A DNA stretch of 64,000 nt, taken from the NCBI GenBank assembly GCA_963210315.1, contig OY723258.1, forward strand, positions 62,001-126,000, read 5' to 3'. The notes under the pieces were generated by a model. It did no database searches. It was not told the DNA's origin and was given only the letters and a program-made list of their open reading frames with translations. Positions 10,616 to 22,000 of the stretch are shown here, one piece after another. The stretch's first letter is position 1, and every line of letters starts with the position of its first letter. Both the position numbers and the translations under genes were made by a program. Source of the DNA: Rhynchopus euleeides (taxonomy: Eukaryota > Euglenozoa > Diplonemea > Diplonemida > Diplonemidae).

Positions 10616-12897
10616 CACGGTGGCCTGGTCAGCTGACTGACCAGGTTTTGACCAGGTCCAAATCTGACCAGGTCATGACCAAATCTGACCTGGTCATGAC
10701 CAGGTATGACCTGGTCATGACCATGTCATACCTGGTCATGACCAGGTCATTTTCACCCATTTTAACCGGGGGGAACATGTTGAGTGGCCAAGCAGGGGGG
10801 ACAATTCGCATATTCCGGACTCTCTCCGGCCGTTGTGGAAAGTATGAGTCAAAAGGGTTCAACCATACCCCGAGTCGAGAAAGAAGTCGAAGCTTGAATC
10901 ATGTTGGGCACAAGGGGAAAATGGTCAAAATTGGCCCAAAATTACCAATAAAATATGCTGCAGTGCAGGGGGGTGGCGGGGGAGGGGAGGGTGGGGTCGG
11001 CGACGAAACTTGATGATCAGCAGCTTTGGCCCAAAATTACCAAAAAGGAATGAGGCCCCCTGCCCCCTGCCCAGGTTCCCTGCCCGCCTGGACGCACTCA
11101 AGTGCCTCACACCGGGTCCCTCCCCCTGGTGGTATCCCAAAAAATGTCGAGGAGGTCTGCATCATCCCAGGCCACGCAGAAGGCGTCGAGCTGTTTCACA
11201 GCAGCCTCGCGGCACTGTTTGAAAAGTCATCGCACCACCCACTTTGACAAGGAGTGGGGCAGGAAGCTGACACGGAGTGAAGAGGCCGACAAGAAGAAGG
11301 CCAGGACACTGCCCGCATGCGTGTCTCTGGCAACGCGCGTCGGAGGCGGCATGAAGCGCCTCACGAGCGCCGACAAGAACTCGTCTGAGTACGAGGTGCT
11401 GACGGAAGCGGGGTGCTCGGATGAGGTGCTGGGAACCGATATGAAGAGGCTGCCCACCGCTCAAAGCGCGGTGGGCAGTACTTCTTCGAAGGCAGCTGAA
11501 AAACAACTGACCCCGAACCCCCCCCCATCACGCAGATCGGGAGGCATTCGATAGCAGACGTCCTCTTCTACCGGATCATCGTAGAGGTAGGTCCGGGAGC
11601 TGACGTGCCCGACGAGCACCCACCTGTCCTCGACGGATCGGTCATGACTGTCACGGTCATGAGGGACCTGCCCTACAAGAGCGAGGTTCCGAATGGTCTG
11701 CACGCCCGAACGTTTCACATTCCGGATCCGTTCATTGTGGCGGTGGGGGCAACACCACAGGCAACGCAGGGGCAGGGTGTCGTGACCATCGACATCCAGT
11801 TGGTGAACGCGGTGATGAGGCAGGCGGTGGTGACAAAGAAGCCCGACCAGCGGGCGTGCCAGAGGACGAGAGTCCCATCGGCAGTGCCGTAACGGTTGAC
11901 CACATCTGATTGTGACACTTTTCAAAGAGTGTAAAAGAATGGAGAAGGGAGTGCCCTGCCTTGAATGCCTCAGGACCCTCAGGATCCTCAGAACTGCCAC
12001 CTCTCCGACGAAGCGTTCGAGAGGGAGAATGGGGAGAGGAAATCGCGGGCCAGGACAACATCTGCTTGTTTCCGGGAGAGGGACCTGATGGTGTTCGAGC
12101 TGGCAAACTATGCCAGTTTCGGCAACGACCCCGCAAGAATCTTCGTGTACCCTCTTGCAATACAATGTCATATCGTTGTGCGGGAAGTGCATGACAGCGG
12201 GTCCCGTATGGATGAAAAACTTCGATTCGTTTCGGCACCGTCTCAGGGCTCTCGGTAGCAGTCGAGTAACCCCTGTCGGCCCGATCGATTCGCTCGGCAA
12301 GTGTTCCGATGGCTGGTTACTGACTGGCGATGCTGCCTGCAACAAACCGCGTGGTCTCCGTATTTGCCTCTGCGACAAGCAGCCGCCGATCCACACCCAG
12401 GATGCGAAGGACGGCGTGTTACGCAAGGCAGCACTGGCCTGTGAAGCCGGCGACGACAACGAAGATCCCGAAGAAGAGGAGGAAGAAGGAGAAGAATGTG
12501 AAGAAGCGGAAGAAGGCAGAAAGCTGCTGATCATCAAGTTTCGTCGCCGACTCCCCCGCCACCCCCCTGCACTGCAGCATATTTTATTGGTAATTTTGGG
12601 CCAATTTTGACCATTTTCCCCTTGTGCCCAACATGATTCAAGCTTCGACTTCTTTCTCGACTCGGGGTATGGTTGAACCCTTTTGACTCATACTTTCCAC
12701 AACGGCCGGAGAGAGTCCGGAATATGCGAATTGTCCCCCCTGCTTGGCCACTCAACATGTTCCCCCCGGTTAAAATGGGTGAAAATGACCTGGTCATGAC
12801 CAGGTATGACATGGTCATGACCAGGTCATACCTGGTCAATGACCAGGTATGACCTGGTCAAGATTTGACCTGGTCAGGGTCTGACCAGGCCACCGTG
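10616..12897. mobile_element. DNA element with about 390-bp inverted repeats
   Basis: The ends CACGGTGGCCTGGTCAG match in inverted orientation at 10616 and 12897. The inverted repeat extends inward, interrupted by indels, to about 11025 and 12525. The outer part is a palindromic run of TGACCTGGTCATGACCAGG units; the inner part (for example AACATGTTGAGTGGCCAAGC) is nearly identical on the two arms. TG flanks both ends, a possible 2-bp duplication. The core (11030-12520) holds fragments of a plus-strand reading frame but no recognisable transposase. Family unresolved; CACGG ends with a short duplication recall CACTA/CMC elements. Confidence 0.8.
11135..12530 (+). pseudogene. Frame-disrupted protein-coding remnant in the 10.6-12.9 kb element
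   Basis: Protein-like stretches follow each other on the plus strand in different frames: CIIPGHAEGVELFHSSLAAL near 11160, TRSEEADKKKARTLPACVSL near 11270, a block reading VLFYRIIVEVGPGADVPDEH then VMTVTVMRDLPYKSEVPNG at 11560-11890, and an acidic tail (EDPEEEEEEGEECEEAEEG) before 12530. The frame changes and stops between them indicate decay or missed introns. No GTATG donor with good context joins them. The source protein is not recognised; it may be the element's former gene. Confidence 0.4.
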
Positions 12898-14737
12898 TGC
12901 CTTGAAACATGGGTCCGCCCCCCTGCATTCTCCAGAACCCCAGTGGGAAGAGCAGAGCACTTCAACAGTTCAAAACACTACGATTTGGAACAGTTGGGCG
13001 ATGTTGGTGTGTGTGTCAGGGGGTGCCTTCTGGAGAAAAAGGTTCCCAACGGGGGTCTTCGCTCCATCCGCCAAAAAAAACCAAAAAAAACCGGAAAAAA
13101 CCCGTGAAAAAGTCGGAAAAAAAGAGTGTGGGGAGTTGGGTCCAGTTTAGCAAAGTGAGCTTATTTTTCGAAAATTGAAAAATTGGGGACACCAAAAGTC
13201 CCCAGAAAAATCTTCGACTTGGCCCGCAGAGTGATTTTTTTTTGGTGAAAAACGATTTCAACAGTTGTCCAACAGTTGCTGTACAAGACGGCACACCGTT
13301 CTCTGCGCATGGGCTGCTGCACGTGAATCATTTGGATGTCCGAGGGGCTATCGGAACGAGGAGGGCCACGAGCCTGAACTACCCGCCAGCAGTGATCCCG
13401 TGCCAGGGCTGGCAGGGGGCCGCGGCCCCACCTCCCTTTTTCTGTAATTGTTTGGGAGGGTGGGCCGCCAGGGGTGGCATGGCCCTACCCTCGGCCCTAC
13501 CTCCCGGGTCAGATTTTGGGGCTTTTGGGTTCGGCCTTGTGGCCGAGTTTTCATGCGCCGCAGCGTATGAAAACCCAACGGCATGCTGGGGGCTTGATGG
13601 TGTTCATCGAAGCGCACCTCATCATGCCCCAAGCGAAGGACCATCCCCGCCTGGAATGTGCAACAGCACCAACCGGTGTGGGGACTAGCCTTCGAAGACT
13701 TTCAGGATGTTCACTACCGTGGCCTCCGGCGGCTGGGGGGCTGGATTCCTGATTTTTGATCCAGCAGGACGACCAAAGGCAGGAACATCCGGTGCCTCTC
13801 GAATTGGGTGAATGTGTGGCCGTGCATTCGATCCTGTTTGCATCATACCACGGGAAGTCGGGGCGGGGTTGGGCTGCACTTTTGTTCTCGCGAGCTCGGC
13901 CACCCTGTGCCCGACTTCTTTTATGGTTTGCCCGACCCCCAGCGAGATCACTGGCAGCCAGACCTTGTTCAACATAAACAGCAGACAAGAGAGCAGAATG
14001 GAGTGTGGGGCAGCTGCCGTGCTCCCACACATAAACATCGCAGCTCTCGCGCTGCCTGCACGAAAGGGACGGGTAACCTGCAGGTCACCCACAGCAGCCT
14101 ACTGCCTACGTTCTATACAAGATCAGCGCCGACCACACGAAAGGCTGTTCGACCTGCGGCGCAACAACAAGCTCCGGTGGGAACAGAACTGAGCGGCAAC
14201 AGGATGCAATGCAGGCCCACATCCGTTGCCCTGCGGCAAGAGCAGTCACATCGATATCGTTGACAGGGCCTGCCCACTGGTGTGTGACGGGGTGACCTAC
14301 AGATGGTGACCTGGCCCACGGCAGAACACCTGGGTCGGGGGATGGCTGCGACTGGGCATTACCTAACTCTTCATGATGCAGGACTGCGGACAAATGGTCC
14401 AAGAGAGCAAGTATGGCTCCCGCTCAGCTCTCACTGAAGTTGAACCAGATGCAAGTGGCGGGAGGAGGAGGGGGTCCCGGGGGAGGACACACCGGCCGGC
14501 AACCCACGAGGACTGGCCCGTCCCAGTCGACAGAAGAACAAAGCAGGAACACGGACTCACCTGAAACGACATACTGAAGTGTGGGAGGAGGAGGCGAGCA
14601 CAAAAGGGCGTCGGCTACCGCACGCCCTTTGAGCGCAGCCGACGACGACCGAACCGGCCACCGGCCGGGAGGTGCGTGTGGCGTGGGGGGCGAAGCCCCC
14701 CACGCAAGGGGGGTCCGGGGGGCGAAGCCCCCCGGAA
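12898..14737. other. Repeat-rich spacer with decayed fragments
   Basis: No intact gene. It has A-rich runs (13073-13130) and a short protein-like remnant on the plus strand near 13590-13670 (VFIEAHLIMPQAKDHPRLEC). A dispersed motif lies at 13707-13742. GGGGGGCGAAGCCCCCC-type palindromes at 14690-14735 lead into the 390-bp array. I see no RNA gene. Confidence 0.5.
13707..13742 (+). repeat. Dispersed motif copy (ATGTTCACTACCGTGGCC...)
   Basis: About 36 bases starting ATGTTCACTACCGTGGCCTC and continuing through CGGCGGCTGGGGGGCT. The same sequence recurs at 42421 on the plus strand and 29258-29311 on the minus strand. Function unknown. Confidence 0.7.
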
Positions 14738-16560
14738 AAAACTTTGGGGGTTTTTGGCCTATTTTTGGCCATTTTCCGCTGCATTTGTTTGATTTTGGGT
14801 CGGGAAAGGTATGGCCAGGAAGTGGGAAAAATTGAGGAAAAAGTCGGAAATTTTCAGGTTTGCCCATATAAACCATGGGTCACAGATTCCGATTTTTGGG
14901 TCAGACTCCAAGTTTGACACAAGGGAAAATAGGCAAAAATTTTCACCTATTTTTGGTCACCTAAGGGGGGGGGGCTTCGCTCCGGGTCACTGACCCAAGC
15001 TGACCCAGATTGACCCGGAGCGAAGCCCCCCATTTTCCTAAGGTGAAAAACCCCAGGGTGACCCAAATTGACCCAAGTTGACCCAAATTGACCCGGAGCG
15101 AAGACCCCCATGTTCGTTCCCATAGGAAAAAATTTGGGGTTTTTTGGCCTATTTTTGGCCATTTTCCGCTGCATTTGTTTGATTTTGGGTCGGGAAAGGT
15201 ATGGCCAGGAAGTGGGAAAAATTGAGGAAAAAGTCGGAAATTTTCAGGTTTGCCCATATAAACCATGGGTCACAGATTCCGATTTTTGGGTCAGACTCCA
15301 AGTTTGACACAAGGGAAAATAGGCAAAAATTTTCACCTATTTTTGGTCACCTAAGGGGGGGGGGCTTCGCTCCGGGTCACTGACCCAAGCTGACCCAGAT
15401 TGACCCGGAGCGAAGCCCCCCATTTTCCTAAGGTGAAAAACCCCAGGGTGACCCAAATTGACCCAAGTTGACCCAAATTGACCCGGAGCGAAGACCCCCA
15501 TGTTCGTTCCCATAGGAAAAAATTTGGGGTTTTTTGGCCTATTTTTGGCCATTTTCCGCTGCATTTGTTTGATTTTGGGTCGGGAAAGGTATGGCCAGGA
15601 AGTGGGAAAAATTGAGGAAAAAGTCGGAAATTTTCAGGTTTGCCCATATAAACCATGGGTCACAGATTCCGATTTTTGGGTCAGACTCCAAGTTTGACAC
15701 AAGGGAAAATAGGCAAAAATTTTCACCTATTTTTGGTCACCTAAGGGGGGGGGGCTTCGCTCCGGGTCACTGACCCAAGCTGACCCAGATTGACCCGGAG
15801 CGAAGCCCCCCATTTTCCTAAGGTGAAAAACCCCAGGGTGACCCAAATTGACCCAAGTTGACCCAAATTGACCCGGAGCGAAGACCCCCATGTTCGTTCC
15901 CATAGGAAAAAATTTGGGGTTTTTTGGCCTATTTTTGGCCATTTTCCGCTGCATTTGTTTGATTTTGGGTCGGGAAAGGTATGGCCAGGAAGTGGGAAAA
16001 ATTGAGGAAAAAGTCGGAAATTTTCAGGTTTGCCCATATAAACCATGGGTCACAGATTCCGATTTTTGGGTCAGACTCCAAGTTTGACACAAGGGAAAAT
16101 AGGCAAAAATTTTCACCTATTTTTGGTCACCTAAGGGGGGGGGGCTTCGCTCCGGGTCACTGACCCAAGCTGACCCAGATTGACCCGGAGCGAAGCCCCC
16201 CATTTTCCTAAGGTGAAAAACCCCAGGGTGACCCAAATTGACCCAAGTTGACCCAAATTGACCCGGAGCGAAGACCCCCATGTTCGTTCCCATAGGAAAA
16301 AATTTGGGGTTTTTTGGCCTATTTTTGGCCATTTTCCGCTGCATTTGTTTGATTTTGGGTCGGGAAAGGTATGGCCAGGAAGTGGGAAAAATTGAGGAAA
16401 AAGTCGGAAATTTTCAGGTTTGCCCATATAAACCATGGGTCACAGATTCCGATTTTTGGGTCAGACTCCAAGTTTGACACAAGGGAAAATAGGCAAAAAT
16501 TTTCACCTATTTTTGGTCACCTAAGGGGGGGGGGCTTCGCTCCGGGTCACTGACCCAAGC
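14738..16560. repeat. 390-bp satellite array, left part
   Basis: About 4.7 tandem copies of a 390-bp unit, for example from 15001 to 15391 to 15781 to 16171, that appear identical base for base; the first copy is diverged and joins a GGGGGGCGAAGCCCCCC palindrome. Each unit has an inverted pair around GGCTTCGCTCCGGGTCA and a run of TGACCCAA(G/A)TTGACCC subrepeats. Short overlapping reading frames in each copy are incidental. The array is cut at 16560 by the 9.5-kb transposon and resumes at 26091. Confidence 0.95.
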
Positions 16561-17132
16561 TAGAGGAGGCATAGCCTGCTGACCTGGCTGTCTAAAAAAT
16601 TATTTTTTTTAAAATCGCATTGTCTTTTCGACCCTATACCAAAAGTGGTCCCAAATCGGTCCGGGACGACCGTCCACAACCGTCCACACTCTCTAAATGC
16701 TCGATGTTGCATTTTAAATTCAAAAATTCACATTTTCCAGCCAACTGGGCCAGTTTCCTTAGGAAAATGGCTCAAAATCGCAAACACTCCATTTCTACGG
16801 GCCACCACAGGCCAATAGAGTACCAAAATCGGTTTTTTCGCATTCTACGGCCTCAGGCAGACCGTCCACACCCAAAAATCACCCCCAGGTGGTCAATATT
16901 GGGGTGTTCTGGCACTTTTTCACCTGTGGACGGTTGTGGACGGCTGTGGATGGCTGTGGATGGTTGTGGACGGCTGTGGACGGTCTGCCAAGAGGTTACT
17001 GGAGGTTGCTAGGCTGCGGGCGGACCGTCCACACCCAAAAAACACCCCCAGTTGGTCACGATGGGGACGGTACGTCTCTTTTTCGTCTGTAGACGGTTGT
17101 GGACGGTCTGCCAATAGGTTGCTCCAGGATGC

Positions 17133-18872
17133 GAGATTGTTCTCGGTAGGTCACCGACTGTAACCGATTGTTCTCGGCATGTAACCGATTGTAACCGATT
17201 GTAACCGATTGTTCTTGGCATGTATCCGATTGTAACCGATTGTCCTCGTCATGTAACCGATTGTAACCGATCGTTCTTGGCATGTAACCGATTGTCACCG
17301 ATTGTCCTCGTCATGTAACCGATTGTAACCGATTGTTCTTGGCATGTAACCGATTGTAACCGATTGTCCTCGTCATGTAACCGATTGTAACCGATCGTTC
17401 TTGGCCTGTAACCGATTGTAACCGATTGTTCTTGGCATGTAACCGATTGTCACCGATTGTCCTCGTCATGTAACCGATTGTAACCGATCGTTCTTGGCAT
17501 GTAACCGATTGTAACCGATTGTCCTCGTCATGTAACCGATTGTAACCGATCGTTCTTGGCATGTAACCGATTGTAACTGATTGTTCTCGGCATGTAACCG
17601 ATTGTAACCGATTGTTCTTGGCCTGTAACCGATTGTAACCGATTGTTCTTGGCATGTAACCGATTGTCACCGATTGTCCTCGTCATGTAACCGATTGTAA
17701 CCGATCGTTCTTGGCATGTAACCGATTGTAACTGATTGTTCTCGGCATGTAACCGATTGTAACCGATTGTTCTTGGCCTGTAACCGATTGTAACCGATTG
17801 TTCTCGGCATGTAACCGATTGTAACCGATTGCCCTCGTCATGTAACCGATTGTAACCGATCGTTCTTGGCATGTAACCGATTGTAACCGATTGTTCTCGG
17901 CATGTAACCGATTGTAACCGATTGTCCTCGTCATGTAACCGATTGTAACCGATCGTTCTTGGCATGTAACCGATTGTAACTGATTGTTCTCGGCATGTAA
18001 CCGATTGTAACCGATTGTTCTCGGCATGTCACCGATTGTAACCGATTGTCCTCGTCATGGAACCGATTGTAACCGATCGTTCTTGGCATGTAACCGATTG
18101 TAACCGATTGTTCTCGGCATGTAACCGATTGTAACCGATCGTTCTTGGCATGTAACCGATTGTAACTGATTGTTCTTGGCATGTAACCGATTGTAACCGA
18201 TCGTTCTTGGCATGTAACCGATTGTAACCGATTGTTCTTGGCCTGTAACCGATTGTTCTCGGCATGTAACCGATTGTAACCGATTGTCCTCGTCATGTAA
18301 CCGATTGTAACCGATCGTTCTTGGCATGTAACCGATTGTAACCGATTGTTCTTGGCCTGTAACCGATTGTTCTCGGCATGTAACCGATTGTAACCGATTG
18401 TTCTTGGCCTGTAACCGATTGTAACCGATTGTTCTCGGCATGTAACCGATTGTAACCGATTGTTCTCGGCATGTAACCGATTGTAACCGATCGTTCTTGG
18501 CATGTAACCGATTGTAACCGATTGTTCTCGGCATGTAACCGATTGTAACCGATTGTTCTCGTCATGTAACCGATTGTAACCGATCGTTCTTGGCATGTAA
18601 CCGATTGTAACCGATTGTTCTCGGCATGTAACCGATTGTAACCGATTGTTCTCGTCATGTAACCGATTGTAACCGATCGTTCTTGGCATGTAACCGATTG
18701 TAACTGATTGTTCTTGGCATGTAACCGATTGTAACCGATTGCCCTCGTCATGTAACCGATTGTAACCGATTGTAACCGATTGTTCTTGGCATGTAACCGA
18801 TTGTAACCGATCGTTCTTGGCATGTAACCGATTGTAACCGATTGTTCTTGGCATGTAACCGATTGTAACCGA
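17133..18872 (+). repeat. 31-bp minisatellite, about 56 copies
   Basis: Unit TGTAACCGATTG + TAACCGATTG + a 9-base linker. The linker takes three main forms, TTCTTGGCA, TTCTCGGCA and TCCTCGTCA, which alternate irregularly; CGATCG replaces CGATTG before some linkers. Because 31 is not a multiple of 3, the array stays open in several minus-strand frames, giving spurious Arg/Asn/Gln/Thr-rich proteins of up to 366 codons. It lies inside the 9.5-kb transposon, ending about 170 bp before its gene, and could be a transposase-binding array (inference). Confidence 0.95.
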
Positions 18873-19042
18873 AACAGAACGGTGTCTCCCCTTGCCCCCT
18901 CCACTCTCGGTCACTCTGCGTGCCTCCCAGATGTTGTGTGCGGACCCCTCAGCAGACTGCTTAACTTTAACTTTGCTGCACCTACGTTGCTCACACAGCA
19001 CTAACCCACTGCAGGCACTGGCACGTTCCACAGCTTCTGATA

Positions 19043-22000
19043 ATGTCCGGCTTGGTTACCTTCGCGGAAGCGTGCAAGCTGCAGGGTATCCCAGACGAGA
19101 CTACGGGGAAGGTCGCGGGTGCGCTTCTCCGCAACGCAGGATGGCCGAAACCCGTAACGAGCCGGACCTCAAACGGCGTGCAGAAGATGTATTGCTTGGC
19201 AGATATCCGTCGGCCCAATCCCCTCTCCTCCGAAGAGGCAATCCGGCAGTTGACTGCTTCGTCCCCGGGCCGCTGCTTCCCCGACGATGTCCTGATCGCT
19301 CCTCTGGGTGAGCCCGATGATCTCGCTGATCAGGCGGCGCTCCTCCCCCACCCCGAGGATGCGGATCCCGTCTCGCAGAGCGTGATCTCGGCGGTCACGC
19401 GGGGTCCTGCTGCTGCTGGCAACGACGAGCCTGATGAGCCTGAGGCGCCTCCGTCACCGACTCCCGTGCCGCCGAAACCTCTGCCTGCCGCGCTCCCACC
19501 GACGTCTCCGACGAGTCCCGCCGACGATGTCGACATTGGTTCTTCTGTGTGCAGTGACCCTGCCGACCTCGCCAGCCTCGATGACCTCGCCGACCTCGCC
19601 GACTCCGCCTGCCCCGTTGACTCCGCCTCCCACGCCAACACCGACTCCCCCGTTGCGACTGCGATGGACGCGTTGCGTGACGCTGTGGCTGCTGGTGAGG
19701 GGTGGTGCTGCATCAGCAGCGCCGAGTACCTGACTCTCCTGCGCTCCCTCTTGCCCGCAGGTGCGAAGGTGTCGGACACCGCCCTCTTCTCCCTGGTGAA
19801 GGAGAACGCCGACTGCATGTCTTCTGCTCTGCATCCTCACGAGAAGGGTAGTGATACCCGGGGGATGAAGAAGAAGTACTGCATCGGAAATGCAGTGCCG
19901 GGACGGCCGTGCAGCCTCCACTTCGTCGGACAGGGCACGCCTCCGCCGGCCCCCGTGGGGCGCCCCTCCAAGACCCTCCCCGAGCGGGTCTTGCAGGTCA
20001 AGGCTTTGCAGAAGGCCTTGCTGAGGGCGAAGGACCGCATTGCGCAGCTGACGGAGGAGTTGGCTGCTGCGCACGAGGTTCTCGGGCGCAAGGGGGACAT
20101 TGTTCTTCGTGGGGTGACGGGCCGGAAGTCCTGCACCGAGCCCTACCCCATGAAGGTGCTGCGGGCGCTGTTGGAGTTGCGGATGGCTGGCATCGGTCAG
20201 GAGTCGTCGCGCAGGGTGCTGCGCGACATCATCAAGCTCCTGAGCGATGGGGTGGAGATGCCGATCCCCTCTCGCTGGACGCTCCGCGAATTCGAGATCC
20301 CGAGCGGAGCGGCTTCCTTCGCCGTCTTCTTGGAGGATGTCGCGAGGACGCAGACCGGCGGAGGGGGCCTAGGCAAAGACCGGCAGAAGGCCACCCTCTC
20401 CCTCGCCCACGATGCCACCTCCTCCTTGGGCCGGAGTTGTGTCTCGCTGCACGTTGTCACCGCCCACGTCGCTGCAGACGAGAATCGCGTACGCGGGGCC
20501 TGCGCCTCCGCCCTCCCCCTGAAGAACGGGAAGGCTGCAGGGAAGACCTCCAACCTGCAGGCGGTCCGCCGCATAGTCTCCGCCCACAAGCTCCGTATTA
20601 GCAACGCCACCCTGAGCGACCATGCTAGCACGGAGGCGAAGGCGACCAGGGACGCGGGGGGCGCCATCGTCCACCTACGGTGCATGCACCATAAGGTTGG
20701 AGGCGCACTGAAGTACGCAGTGCAGACGGCGGGGAAGGCCTTGATGATGTCTCATCGGGTCGACCCGGCAGCCAACGTTGCCAGCGTACTTGCAGTCCTC
20801 GACCCGACAAACGGCCGGTCAACCGCCGGGGTCATTTTCGTGGATGCTGAGCTTGGGAAAGCACTTGACATGCGCTACCCCCGGGGCCTGGGGTTTGCCC
20901 GTGAGCGGGGGTCGAAGTGGCATGCCCGTCCTCAGCAGTGCTCCCGCCTCCTCAAGTTCTCCGCCTCCATCCTGGAGATGGTGAGAGAGGAGCGGTTCAC
21001 CCCGACTGCGACAGAGATCCTCACTCTTCTGGGGACCCCCACCGTCGCCGCCTACTGTGCAGCCTGCCATTTCATTGGCAGCCTGTACTTGAGGTTCCTC
21101 AACGACCTCAAGCCCAGGCGGTTGAACGAGGAGACGGGCCGCCTCGAGGTCAACTTCGAGGCGGGATGGGGTGTGCTGAGGCCGCTGCACCTCCTCGCCC
21201 GCGACCTGAGCGCCGACTCCGCCGACAACGACTTCCCTGCCCTGCGGAAGCATTGGGGACAACCCCGCCACGGTGAGGAGGAGGTGGGGCGGGCTGAGGC
21301 GTTGGAGGTGGTGAAGGATCACCACGATGTATTTGCGGAGGTCTGGGTTCCCTGCATCCAGGGGTTTGCGAGCACATTGGCAAGGTTCATCGGCTACGAT
21401 GAAGCTGCAATGGCGTCGGCATCACCCGAAGACCTCCCTTCGCTACCCTCCACACAAGACCTCGCAGAGTGTGTGGCTGGGAATGCATCGTTCTTGGCGC
21501 AGAGGGCCCCCAACCTCTCTTCTGCTGCCTTGTCTGGGATTACCCAGAGCAAGGTGAACCGCTTCCTGTTGGGTTATGGCAACTGCAACAACGCAAGGTA
21601 TGCAGGCTCTTCAGCCTCCTTTTTTCTCCCCTCCCTTCGTTCTTTTTTTTTACATCGCAACAACATATGCTGGCAGAGTCAGAACCGATAGATTTTTTTT
21701 ATCTCATTCATTGTCATTCTCTCTTCCTCTCTTCTTCATGACTTTTCCAAGTCACGAAGAAGACTACTTCATTATCACCATTTCCTGTTTTCAGTGTGAT
21801 TCGTCGTACAACCATTCCTTTCCATCGCCTTACAGGTACGGCCGTTTGCTGCGCCAGGCGAAGCGGGCGCGGAAGAAGACCCGTGGCGGGATGTACACCG
21901 AGGCCGCGGCGAACACCGCCACGGGGGCTTCTGCGGCTGCGCTGAAGGCCGTCAGCGGGGTGGCCCACCCTGACCTCGTCCGCCTCTGCGCCCTCCACGC

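Noticed and set aside
14777..16553. Repeated 60-101 codon open frames in each satellite unit
   Set aside because: Identical frames recur only because the DNA unit recurs; no start context or domain.
17311..19031. Minus-strand open frames of up to 366 codons rich in NNRLQSVTCREQS-like repeats
   Set aside because: They are translations of the 31-bp minisatellite, with a 31-residue period expected from its length, and have no acceptor or domain.
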